The position numbers were made by a program, and so were the translations under genes. From Nocardia vulneris (lineage in GTDB: Bacteria; Actinomycetota; Actinomycetes; Mycobacteriales; Mycobacteriaceae), in assembly GCF_001613425.1 (NCBI RefSeq), contig NZ_BDCI01000040.1, positions 48,390 through 112,389 of the forward strand: a DNA stretch of 64,000 nucleotides. Reading direction: 5' to 3'. This document shows positions 43,003 through 51,123 of this stretch, in pieces (position 1 is the first letter of the stretch; every line of letters begins with the position of its first letter). The notes below the pieces were generated by a model. The model was not told where the DNA came from. It did no database searches and saw only the letters and a list, made by a program, of their open reading frames with translations.

Positions 43003-46000
43003 GTGCCGGCAGCGCGGCTGATCGGCCGGGACCATCACGCGGCACTGCTGCGCGAGGAGCTACGGCGCACCACCGCCAGTCATGGCGGACTGGTGCTGGT
43101 GACCGGCGAGGCGGGCATCGGCAAGACAGCGTTGCTCAGCGAGGTCGTCGGCGATTCGGACGCGCGCGACGCGCTCGTGCTGACCGCGACGGCCTGGAGC
43201 GGCGACGGCACCCCCGGCTTCTGGCCGTGGGTGCAGGTGCTGCGCGGTCTGCGCCGCGCCGCGACACCTGAGCAGTGGGCCGCGGTGGACGCCGCCGCCG
43301 GTAATGCGTTGTCCTTCTTGATCGGTGACGCGGAACTGCCGAAAGCGCCGCAGGGCGCACTGTTCCGGATCGCCGACGCGGTGACCGAGGCCCTCGTCAC
43401 CGCTTGTGCGCTGCGCCCGGTGATCGTGGTGATCGACGACCTGCATCGAGCGGACCCCGAATCGCTGTCGGTGCTGGCGTTCGTCGCACGGCACTCGTGG
43501 TTCGAGCGACTCACCGTCGTCGCGGCGGCACGAGACAACGACATCGACGTGGCGGGCCATCCGCTGCGAGAAGTGTTCGGCGAGTTGACGACTGCCGCGC
43601 GGCTCATCGAGCTGACCGGACTACCGGTCGAGCACGTCGCCGAGTTCGTGCACGAGACGACGGGCACGCGCGCGCCGGACGAGATCGCCCGGACAGTGCA
43701 CACGCTTTCGGGCGGCAATCCGTTCCTGGTCGAGCAGGCTGCCCGCCTGTGGCAGGCGGGCAGCGCGCTGGACACGCTCACCCCCGGCGTCCGCGAAACG
43801 CTCGACGCGCGACTGACCCCGCTGCCCGCCGCCGCACTGGACGTCCTGACCACCGCCGCGCTCGTCGGCCGGGAGTTCGCCGCGCAGGTGGTGGCCGCCG
43901 GTTCGGGTCGCGATCTCGGCGAGGTGCTCGACCTCGCCGCGCTCGCGGTGCGCGCCCGATTGCTGACGACGCCGGGCCCGGACCGTTACGCGTTCGTGCA
44001 CGACCTGGTGCGGGAGAATCTGATCGCCCGGATCGGCGACATCGAGGCCAAAAAACGGCATGCGGCCGTGCTCGGCGCGCTCGAACGGTTGCCCAGGGAG
44101 GTGTCCGGTGCGACCCCGAGCGATCTGGCCCATCACGCCTATCTGGCGGCCGACGCGATCGATGCGGAGCGCACACTGCGGTATCTGCTGGACGCCGCCG
44201 CGGACGCCTGCGGCCGGCTCGCGGCAGGCGAGGTCGCCGTCCACTATCGGCGCGCCCTCGCGCTGCTCCCCGCGGACCGGGCCGAGCTGCGCGGCACGGT
44301 CGGGTTGGGGCTGGCCGCGGCACAGCGCGGGTCCGGCGAACTCGCCGCGGCGCGGCGCACCTACGAGGCCCTGCTGACCACGGCCAGAACCCGCGCGGCC
44401 GCCGAGCTGTTCGCCGAGGCCGCCCTGGGGCTGCACGAACTCGGGATGCCGGATCCGGAGCATCAGGCCGAGCGCGAAATCGCGCTGATGGACCAGGCGT
44501 ATCGCATGCTGCTCGCCGAACGACCGCCCACCGACCCGCTGGCGGTGCGGGTGCGCGCCGCGGCGACCCGGGTGCGGGTGCACACGGGACGGGCCCGGCA
44601 CGGCGCGGCCGAGCACGTCAGCGCCGAAACCGTCCGAGCGGCACGCGAATCCGGTGACGACACCGCGCTGGCTTCGGCCCTGCTCGCACGGCACGACGCG
44701 ATCTGGCGGCCCGGCACCGCGGCGGAGCGGTTGTCGCTCGCCGGGGAACTCGCCGCCATCGGCCGCCGCGAACACGGCGACGAGCTCGAATTGCAGGGCG
44801 CGCTATTGCGTTTCACCGCGTTGCTCGAACTCGGCGATCCCGCGGCGCATATCGAACTGGCCGCCTTCGGGGCGCACGCGGACCGGGCGCGGTTGCTCCG
44901 GTTCCGTTTCGTCGCACTGTCGCGCACCGGCGCGCTCGCCACCCTGACCGGGCGATTCACGGACGCGCGCAACGCCATCGACGAGGCGTACACGCTCGGC
45001 GAGCGACTCGGCGAGGTCGATCTGACCCCGCTCTGGCTCGAACAACGCTGGGCGCTGGCGTTGCTCGCGGGCGATCTGGCGCAGGCCGAGGCGTTCGTCG
45101 ACCGGTATCGCGATACCGCCGTCGCGTATACCGCCGTCCCCGCACTGATCACCGCCGCGCGCCGTCGCGACCTCGACCGGGTGCGCGGCCTGGTCGGCGA
45201 TATCCAGGCGATGTACGAGTTGCACCCGCGGCACTTCCATCCGTCCATCCTGGTCGCCCAGGCGTACGCCGCCCTGGTGCTGGACGATTCCGAACTGCGG
45301 GAGACGGTGCGCGCCAGGCTGCTTCCGCTGGCCGCCTGGTGGGCGGTAGTCGCGGGCGGCGGCGCGGTCTACGGCCCGTACGCCTACTGGCTGGGCCGAC
45401 TCGCCGCGGCCTCGGGTGACCACCCGGCCGCCGTCGAATACCTCACCGCGGCAGCGGATTCGGCGCACCGGCTGCGGGCGCGGCCGTGGGTCGACGCGGC
45501 ACGACAGCAGCTACACCTGCTCTCGCACCGCGCCCAACCCGCTCCGCGCGCGCCGATCAAGCCCGCGGACAACGAGTTCCGGCCCGACGGCGATGTCTGG
45601 ACGCTGCGCTTCGCCGAGCGGACCGTGCACCTGCCCGACGCCAAGGGGCTGCGCGATCTGCACGTGCTGCTCGCCCATCGGGACAGCGACATCCCCAGCC
45701 TCGAACTGTTCGGCACCACCGATCCCAGCGCGGTGGTGCAGGCCGCCAAGTCCTTCGGCGCCGACCCCGTGCTCGACGACCAGGCGAAGGCCGCCTACCA
45801 CCGGCGGCTGACCACCCTCGATGCCGAGATCGACCGCGCGGTCGATCTCAGTCGCGACGACCGCGCCGCCGAACTGGACCGGGAGCGCGCGGCGCTGCTG
45901 GACGAATTGCGCCGCACCGCGGGCCTGGCCGGACGCACCCGCCACCTCGGTGACGACGCCGAGCGGGCGCGCAAAACCGTGTCCGCCCGGGTGCGCGACA

Positions 46001-46116
46001 CCCTGCGCCGGATCGACCGGATCCATCCGGAACTGGCCGAGCACCTGCGCGCAACCGTCTCGCTCGGACTCGTCTGCCGGTACCAACCGCAGCGTGACAT
46101 CAGCTGGCGGCTGTGA
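43003..46116 (+). CDS. Large AAA ATPase regulator without LuxR DNA-binding domain
   Basis: A 1037-residue protein with a GTG start behind AAGGAGG. The N-terminal AAA_16 unit has the Walker A GEAGIGKTAL (about 35-44), the Walker B VIVVIDDLHRADPESL and the sensor-like LSGGNPFLVEQAARLW. A long alpha-helical repeat region (TPR-like) follows to about residue 840. The end is not the usual LuxR helix-turn-helix but a domain with RFAERTVHLPDAKGLRDLHVLLAHRDSDIPSLELFG, then charged helices and RKTVSARVRDTLRRIDRIHPELAEHLRATV. This C-terminal unit is found in other actinobacterial ATPases of unknown role. It may sense signals through the STAND-like part. Target and partner are unknown. Confidence 0.82.
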   Translation: MPAARLIGRDHHAALLREELRRTTASHGGLVLVTGEAGIGKTALLSEVVGDSDARDALVLTATAWSGDGTPGFWPWVQVLRGLRRAATPEQWAAVDAAAGNALSFLIGDAELPKAPQGALFRIADAVTEALVTACALRPVIVVIDDLHRADPESLSVLAFVARHSWFERLTVVAAARDNDIDVAGHPLREVFGELTTAARLIELTGLPVEHVAEFVHETTGTRAPDEIARTVHTLSGGNPFLVEQAARLWQAGSALDTLTPGVRETLDARLTPLPAAALDVLTTAALVGREFAAQVVAAGSGRDLGEVLDLAALAVRARLLTTPGPDRYAFVHDLVRENLIARIGDIEAKKRHAAVLGALERLPREVSGATPSDLAHHAYLAADAIDAERTLRYLLDAAADACGRLAAGEVAVHYRRALALLPADRAELRGTVGLGLAAAQRGSGELAAARRTYEALLTTARTRAAAELFAEAALGLHELGMPDPEHQAEREIALMDQAYRMLLAERPPTDPLAVRVRAAATRVRVHTGRARHGAAEHVSAETVRAARESGDDTALASALLARHDAIWRPGTAAERLSLAGELAAIGRREHGDELELQGALLRFTALLELGDPAAHIELAAFGAHADRARLLRFRFVALSRTGALATLTGRFTDARNAIDEAYTLGERLGEVDLTPLWLEQRWALALLAGDLAQAEAFVDRYRDTAVAYTAVPALITAARRRDLDRVRGLVGDIQAMYELHPRHFHPSILVAQAYAALVLDDSELRETVRARLLPLAAWWAVVAGGGAVYGPYAYWLGRLAAASGDHPAAVEYLTAAADSAHRLRARPWVDAARQQLHLLSHRAQPAPRAPIKPADNEFRPDGDVWTLRFAERTVHLPDAKGLRDLHVLLAHRDSDIPSLELFGTTDPSAVVQAAKSFGADPVLDDQAKAAYHRRLTTLDAEIDRAVDLSRDDRAAELDRERAALLDELRRTAGLAGRTRHLGDDAERARKTVSARVRDTLRRIDRIHPELAEHLRATVSLGLVCRYQPQRDISWRL

Positions 46117-46160
46117 ATTCACCACGTCACGATTCGAGCCGCCGCGCCGCGATCTAGCGT

Positions 46161-46179
46161 CGCGAGATCGGATCTCGCG
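46161..46179. promoter_or_regulatory. 19-base perfect palindrome upstream of the MBL-fold gene
   Basis: CGCGAGATC (46161-46169) and GATCTCGCG (46171-46179) are exact complements around a single G. The repeat lies 44 bases after the ATPase stop and 38 bases before the start of the metallo-hydrolase gene, a position suited to an operator or to a hairpin in the leader. The tight spacing with no loop favours a DNA-binding dimer site over a terminator. Confidence 0.55.
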
Positions 46180-46217
46180 CCTTCCGGGTGACAGACCACG
46201 CACGGAAGGAACAGACG

Positions 46218-46856
46218 ATGCACCAGATCACCGCGAACCTGTGGGAGACCGAGACCTTGAGCCCCTTCCCCGGGTTGAACACGCACGCCTACCTCTGGAC
46301 CACCCCCGACGGGAACGTGCTGTTCTACAACACCACGCGCACCGAGGAATTCGACAAGATCGCCGAACTCGGCGGCGTCGCCCAGCACTACCTGAGCCAC
46401 CGCGACGAGATCGCCTCATCGCTCGCGCTCGTCCGCGAACGCTTCGGCGCGCAGTTGCACATCCACCGCGCGGACGCGGGCGAGGTCACCGCCACCACCG
46501 TCGACGACCCGTTCGACACCCGGCACACCGCGATCGCCGGACTCGAGGTGATCCCGACGCCCGGTCACACCGCGGGCAGCGCCTGCTATCTCGCGACGAT
46601 CGACGGCAAACGCCATCTCTTCACCGGTGACACCCTGATCCTCGGCGAGAACGGCACCTGGTGGGCCGGCTACATCGAGGGCCACAGCGACCGCGACACC
46701 CTGCTCACCACCCTCGACCTGCTCGCCACCCTCACCCCGGACGTCGTCGTGTCCAGCGCGTTCATGAGCGACAAGGGCGTCATCGAACTCGACCGCCCCT
46801 GGGCAGAGTGCGTCGCGGAAGCCAAGAAAGCCCTGCTCGCCGGCGCCGAGGCGTAA
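46218..46856 (+). CDS. MBL-fold metallo-hydrolase with altered metal site
   Basis: A 212-residue protein starting at the ATG at 46218, with GGAAGGA upstream. It has the metallo-beta-lactamase fold landmarks TPGHTAGSACYL and FTGDTLIL, but the HxHxDH motif is replaced by YLSHRDEIASS, retaining only one histidine and the aspartate. Metal binding may be reduced to one ion or lost. Related proteins hydrolyse thioesters, lactones or glyoxalase-type substrates. A 19-base palindrome in the leader suggests specific regulation. Confidence 0.82.
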   Translation: MHQITANLWETETLSPFPGLNTHAYLWTTPDGNVLFYNTTRTEEFDKIAELGGVAQHYLSHRDEIASSLALVRERFGAQLHIHRADAGEVTATTVDDPFDTRHTAIAGLEVIPTPGHTAGSACYLATIDGKRHLFTGDTLILGENGTWWAGYIEGHSDRDTLLTTLDLLATLTPDVVVSSAFMSDKGVIELDRPWAECVAEAKKALLAGAEA

Positions 46857-46874
46857 CGGCTGGGGCGATGCCGT

Positions 46875-47057
46875 TCAGGCTGCGACGTCGAACAGCGTCA
46901 GCTCTCGGGCGGCGGCGGCACGCTGTTCGGCGCGCTCCCTGACGGCACAGGTTGGGCCGATACCCTGCGCTACCGAGTCGGCGGAGACGAGCCATCCGTG
47001 GCAGCGGCGGCAATGCGTGACGAGTCGGACCGTGGGCCGGTCCTCGGTGTCGGCCAT
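46875..47057 (-). CDS. Small zinc-binding protein (DUF6011-like)
   Basis: A 60-residue protein starting at the ATG at 47057, with GGAGGGG 6 bases upstream. It shows THCRRCHGWLVSADSVAQGIGPTCAVRERAEQ, a Cys-x2-Cys ... Cys pattern with the GIGPTC signature of the DUF6011 family. These are short zinc-binding proteins often present in phage or actinobacterial genomes, with no known function. The longer frame upstream to 47324 is arginine-rich and not supported. Confidence 0.75.
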   Translation of the reverse strand: MADTEDRPTVRLVTHCRRCHGWLVSADSVAQGIGPTCAVRERAEQRAAAARELTLFDVAA

Positions 47058-47164
47058 ATCGAACCCCTCCGGCCGTCGAGCGTTGGTGACTTGTCCAGCG
47101 TGACACGGGGGTCCGACAGATTTCGGTGCCTTGCGGTGGTCCGCGAATGCCGCAGCCTGGTTTG

Positions 47165-47932
47165 TCACGGCCTCAGGGGCAATGGCGCGAGGGGGTGCCA
47201 GGTGACCGGCACGTCGCGCATGAGCAAGGCACCGTCGAGGTGTGCGCTGCCGGGCGGGAAGACTTTTGCGTCGTCGAAGAACGTGGAGTGCACCGCGGCG
47301 ACCTCGACCGGCTCGACCTGCCATGCGTCCGTGCGCAATTCGAGCCCGGCCAGCTCGGCTCCGCCGCGGGTCGCGGAGTACCCGGCCGAGCCGCGGCGGA
47401 AGAACTCCGAGGCCTGTGCCAGATCGGCGAACAGCTCACTGCCCGGCCACCGGGTCGTCCGCCGGACGTCCACCTGAACCTTCGTGGCCGAATCCCGGCT
47501 CGCGAAGGCCACCTGTACATCGTCGGCGGTCTCGCGCACCCGGAATCGCGCGTGCTCGTGCTCGCCCGGGAAGAGCCGACCGCCGACCAGCACATTGAGC
47601 GCCGATCCGGTGTCGCGGCGCGGAATGTAGACCCCGGTCCCGCTTCCACCCGGACCGTCCCATTCGACCGCGACCCGATGCGCCGCGTTCTCGCTGCGCA
47701 CCCCGACCCAGCGCGGCAGACCACTGGGCCGCAGCTGCCCGAGCCGGATCAAACAGATCCCGGCGACCGCCCACTCCCCGACCAGCTGCGGGCGCAACGG
47801 CGCAGGCAGCACCTTCGCCACCACATCCGGCTCGACCCGGTAGTTCACCAGCAACCGCCGCTCGATAACCCCGGCCAGCTCCGGAAACCCACCGCGCCCC
47901 GTCGGCAGAACAGCATCTTTCGTCCACACCAC
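47165..47932 (-). CDS. DUF2071 / YqjF-like protein
   Basis: About 255 residues from the GTG at 47932; a second GTG (47929) and an ATG at 47956 are alternatives. It shows GVIERRLLVNYRVEPDVVAKVLPAPLRPQLVGEWAVAGICLIRLGQLRP, the opening of the DUF2071 (YqjF) beta-barrel family related to acetoacetate decarboxylase. VGVRSENAAHRVAVEW and VHSTFFDDAKVFPPGSAHLDGALLMRDVPV also fit. The function is unknown. The upstream region has GAGTC-AA-GACTC (47958-47969), a short inverted repeat possibly used by a regulator. Confidence 0.8.
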   Translation of the reverse strand: MVWTKDAVLPTGRGGFPELAGVIERRLLVNYRVEPDVVAKVLPAPLRPQLVGEWAVAGICLIRLGQLRPSGLPRWVGVRSENAAHRVAVEWDGPGGSGTGVYIPRRDTGSALNVLVGGRLFPGEHEHARFRVRETADDVQVAFASRDSATKVQVDVRRTTRWPGSELFADLAQASEFFRRGSAGYSATRGGAELAGLELRTDAWQVEPVEVAAVHSTFFDDAKVFPPGSAHLDGALLMRDVPVTWHPLAPLPLRP

Positions 47933-48032
47933 ACCAGCGTCCCAACACCCACTCAACGAGTCAAGACTCTTCTAGTAAATGCTCGAACAATTGCTATTCA
48001 TGCAGGTGATAAGCGGGTCATGCCGCCAGCCT

Positions 48033-48057
48033 GAACAGTTGGGCGATCCTACTGTTC
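48033..48057 (-). terminator. Hairpin at the 3' end of the HNH nuclease operon
   Basis: GAACAGT (48033-48039) and ACTGTTC (48051-48057) form a perfect 7-bp stem with an 11-base loop and flanking CC/GG pairs. It overlaps the last codons and stop of the small gene at 48049-48303. It probably ends this minus-strand operon before the DUF2071 gene. Confidence 0.4.
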
Positions 48058-48303
48058 GGGGCCGAGGTACTTGGCTACCAGTTTGGTGTGGTAGATCGGG
48101 AGTTCGGTGGGGGCGGCGAGGTGTGCGGCGGCTTCGGTGATGGTGTACCACTCGTCGGCGCCCGCGTAGCGGGTCTGCGCGGTGGCCTGGCCGGAATCGG
48201 TGACGGTGGAGCGGATCTCGACCTCGCCGGTGATGACGCCTACCTCGTCGGTCATGATGCCGCCGGGGGCCGCGGTCAAGGTGGTGGTCATTTCGTTGCT
48301 CAT
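48049..48303 (-). CDS. Small protein translationally coupled to the HNH nuclease
   Basis: An 84-residue protein, MSNEMTTTLTAAPGGIMTDE..., with acidic and threonine-rich N-terminal half and a more basic end (PIYHTKLVAKYLG). It has no signal peptide. Its ATG (48303) overlaps the nuclease stop as ATGA, so it is made from the same message. I do not recognise the family. The pairing with a secreted nuclease raises the possibility of an antidote or a partner, but nothing in the sequence proves it. An ATG at 48312 inside the nuclease gene is a less likely start. Confidence 0.65.
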   Translation of the reverse strand: MSNEMTTTLTAAPGGIMTDEVGVITGEVEIRSTVTDSGQATAQTRYAGADEWYTITEAAAHLAAPTELPIYHTKLVAKYLGPEQ

Positions 48304-48953
48304 GAAGCACATCCGTTCAGGAGTTGTTGCAGAGCGTTCTTTTCCGCCTGTTGTGCGGAAAGCTGCCAGGCCGACTTCGAGGCGATCCATATCTTCGCAT
48401 AGGTGCACCGATAACCCGTGGTGGGCGGTAACCACTGGGATGGATCCTGATCGCCTTTGGATCTGTTCGACGATGCCGATACCGCAATGAGCTGCGGGTG
48501 ATTCAGGTCATTGGCGAAATCTTGGCGCCGCTGCGTGGTCCATCCGGAAGCACCCGAGCGCCATGCTTCGGCCAGCGGCACCACGTGGTCGATATCCACC
48601 GCGCCGGGATCGGTCACGGTCACACCGTCGTAGGGCGAATGCCAGGAGCCGGCGGTCGGATAGCAGTCCGCGCCGACCTTCACGCCGGTGCCGTCGCGCA
48701 TCAAAACCGTTTCCCTGCTTGTACATTGGCCGGACACGGTGATCCAGTGCGGAAACTTCTCCCGCGAGTATCCGGTCATCGCCCCCTCGGGCGCGACGGC
48801 GATCCCGTCGAGCATCGACTGCGCCGTGGCCTTGCTCGGGATATTCGGTGGCGTCGCCGACGCGACACCTGCGGCCAACGCTGTCGCGGTAATTCCCACG
48901 GCGACAAGGGAAATGCCGACCAGGTACCGGTTGAATCGTTTCTCGGTTCGCAT
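48300..48953 (-). CDS. Secreted HNH endonuclease (DUF1524-like)
   Basis: A 217-residue protein starting MRTEKRFNRYLVGISLVAVGITATALAAGVASA, a signal peptide. The mature part has HWITVSGQCTSRETVLMRDGTGVKVGADCYPTAGSWHSPYDG, the HNH core VDIDHVVPLAEAWRSG, then DLNHPQLIAVSASSNRSKGDQDPSQWLPP. This matches the extracellular DUF1524 HNH nucleases of actinomycetes. It probably degrades external DNA or RNA for nutrients or competition. The ribosome site before 48953 is weak. It overlaps the small downstream gene. Confidence 0.88.
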   Translation of the reverse strand: MRTEKRFNRYLVGISLVAVGITATALAAGVASATPPNIPSKATAQSMLDGIAVAPEGAMTGYSREKFPHWITVSGQCTSRETVLMRDGTGVKVGADCYPTAGSWHSPYDGVTVTDPGAVDIDHVVPLAEAWRSGASGWTTQRRQDFANDLNHPQLIAVSASSNRSKGDQDPSQWLPPTTGYRCTYAKIWIASKSAWQLSAQQAEKNALQQLLNGCAS

Positions 48954-49218
48954 GTGCCAACGATCACCGGGAATTACTTGTCGCGACTGGCGACAGGCCG
49001 CGCCGTGCGGCGAATTCACCGATCTTTCACACAGGTTTCCGCGGAACGCCGATTCGGCGAACGGCCGAATTACCCAACAGGACAACATGAGACAGAACGA
49101 CCGAATACCCGAAAAAGGATTCCGCCGACCGTTCGGACGTACCGGCATACCCGCGATCGGTCCAGTTTCGGGATGCTGGCGCTGGACGGGGGTCGGCGCA
49201 ACGGCGCAGGCTACGAGT

Positions 49219-50268
49219 ATGTCCTCGCTTGCGCCCGAAGAGTTCTCGCCCGAAGTCACCTACCTGAACACCGCCTCGTACGGGTTGCCGTCGGAGCGCG
49301 CGCTGGCCGCGGTACGGGACGCGAGTGCGCGATGGGCGACCGGCCGGGGCGGGCCGATGACACAGGACCACCTGGTGCCCGAACTGCGGGCCGCCTACGC
49401 CCGGCTGCTGGCCGGCGCGACCGCGGATGATATCGCGCTCGGCAGTGGCGCAGGACCGTTGATCGGCCCGGTCGCGGTCGCGTTGCCGTCCGGGGCCGAG
49501 GTTCTCGTCGCCGAAGGCGAATTCTCCTCTGTCACCATGCCTTTCCTGCATCGCGGCGATCTGACGGTGCGCGTGGTCCCGCTGGAGCGCCTGGCCGAGG
49601 AGGTCCGCCCGGAGACCGCACTGGTCGCGGTGAGCGTGGTGCAGTCCGCGGACGGGCGCACCACGGACCTGTCCGCGCTGCGCGCGGCGACCAACGCCTA
49701 CGGCGCCCGGCTGCTGGTGGACGCCACGCAGGCGGCGAGCTGGCTACCGCTGTCCTTCGCCGACGCCGACTACTGGGTGTGCGCGACGTTCAAATGGCTG
49801 ATCGGGTCGCGGTCGGTGGCCTTCTTCGCGGCCGGGCCGGAAGCGACCGAGTCGGTGCGTCCGGTGGGGCCGAGCTGGTACGCCGCCGAGGATCGGTGGG
49901 CAGAGCTGTACCACCCCGTCGCGTTGCCGAAGACCACCCGCCGCTTCGACTCGACCCCGGACCTGCTCGGCATCATCGCGGCGACCGCGGGCATCGCGCT
50001 CATCGAGGAACTGACCGTCGAGCGGATCGGCGCGCACGACCTCGCGCTCGCGGACCGCTTCCGCGCCGGGCTCACCGAACTGGGCCTCGACTACGTCGCC
50101 AAGCAGTCCCCGATCGTCACGGTGCCCGGTGCGGGCGAGGTGCAGGCTCGGCTGGAAGCCGCCGACGTCATCACCTCGGCGCGCAACGGCGGCCTGCGCT
50201 TCTCGTTCCATCTGTACAACAGCGTCGCCGATGTGGATCGTGCGCTGGAAGTGCTTGCCATGAAATAG
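49219..50268 (+). CDS. Class V aminotransferase / cysteine-desulfurase-fold PLP enzyme
   Basis: A 349-residue PLP enzyme starting at the ATG at 49219. It begins with FSPEVTYLNTASYGLPS, then SGAGPLIGPVAVALPSGAEVL, and has the cofactor aspartate in LLVDATQAASW and the Schiff-base lysine in WVCATFKWLIGSRS. No desulfurase active-site cysteine loop is evident, so an aminotransferase or lyase role is more likely. It is convergent with the FAH-family gene, with six bases between stops, and stands at the edge of the fucose locus without an obvious role in it. Confidence 0.85.
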   Translation: MSSLAPEEFSPEVTYLNTASYGLPSERALAAVRDASARWATGRGGPMTQDHLVPELRAAYARLLAGATADDIALGSGAGPLIGPVAVALPSGAEVLVAEGEFSSVTMPFLHRGDLTVRVVPLERLAEEVRPETALVAVSVVQSADGRTTDLSALRAATNAYGARLLVDATQAASWLPLSFADADYWVCATFKWLIGSRSVAFFAAGPEATESVRPVGPSWYAAEDRWAELYHPVALPKTTRRFDSTPDLLGIIAATAGIALIEELTVERIGAHDLALADRFRAGLTELGLDYVAKQSPIVTVPGAGEVQARLEAADVITSARNGGLRFSFHLYNSVADVDRALEVLAMK

Positions 50269-50274
50269 GTTTCA

Positions 50275-51123
50275 TCACTCGGCGGCACGGCAGCGCTGGC
50301 CGGCCCTGCCGATGCCCTCGATCTCGACCTCCACCAGGTCACCGGCACGCAGGTACGGGTAGCGGCCGGACAACGCCACCCCGGCCGGTGTGCCGGTATT
50401 GATGATGTCGCCCGGTTCCAGCACCGCGTACTGCGACAGGTGCCAGACCAGATACCCGACATCGAAGATCAGGTCCGCGGTGGTGGAGTCCTGCCGCGCC
50501 GCGCCGTTGACGAAGGAGCGCAGACGCAGGTTCGCGGGATCGAGCCGGTCGCGCGGGACGAGGGCGGGCCCGAGCGGGTTGAAGGTCTCGCAGCACTTGC
50601 CTTTCGACCACTGGCCGCCCGATTCCTCCAGTTGGAACGCGCGTTCGGAGACGTCGTTGGACACCGTGTAGCCCGCGACGTAGTCCAGCGCCTCCTCGAT
50701 CGAGTCGAGATAGCGGGCGCGTTTTCCGAGCACCACCGCGAGTTCCACTTCCCAGTCGGTCTTTTCGGAGCCCTTCGGGATCAGCACGTCGTCGTACGGT
50801 CCGATCACCGTGTTCGGTGTCTTGAAGAACACCACCGGCGTCCGCGGCGGCGCCGCACCGGATTCCGCGGCATGGGCGGCGTAGTTCATGCCGATGCACC
50901 ACACCGCCTGCGGCCGCGCGATCGGCGGGCCGATGCGCTGACCGTCGATCTCGACGCGAGGCAGTTCACCGGCCGCGAGCGCCGCGGCGGTGGCGGCGAT
51001 GCCGCCTGCGGCCAGGAATTCGCCGTCGATGTCCCGGGTGAGCGAGGTCAGGTCGTAAGCCTGCGCGCCGTCGATCACCACCGGTCGCTCCGCACCGCGT
51101 TCGCCGATGCGCTGCAACTTCAT
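50275..51123 (-). CDS. FAH-family hydrolase, probable 2,4-diketo-3-deoxy-L-fuconate hydrolase
   Basis: A 282-residue fumarylacetoacetate-hydrolase-fold enzyme starting at the ATG at 51123, with AGGAGG upstream. Conserved parts are CIGMNYAAHAAESG, VVFFKTPNTVIGPYD, the metal-binding DWEVELAVVLGKRA, VSNDVSERAFQ and INTGTPAGVAL. In the non-phosphorylative fucose pathway a member of this family cleaves 2,4-diketo-3-deoxy-L-fuconate to pyruvate and L-lactate. The start overlaps the stop of the lactonase gene by ATGA, so the two are co-translated. Fold is certain; substrate rests on the complete set of neighbours. Confidence 0.85.
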   Translation of the reverse strand: MKLQRIGERGAERPVVIDGAQAYDLTSLTRDIDGEFLAAGGIAATAAALAAGELPRVEIDGQRIGPPIARPQAVWCIGMNYAAHAAESGAAPPRTPVVFFKTPNTVIGPYDDVLIPKGSEKTDWEVELAVVLGKRARYLDSIEEALDYVAGYTVSNDVSERAFQLEESGGQWSKGKCCETFNPLGPALVPRDRLDPANLRLRSFVNGAARQDSTTADLIFDVGYLVWHLSQYAVLEPGDIINTGTPAGVALSGRYPYLRAGDLVEVEIEGIGRAGQRCRAAE

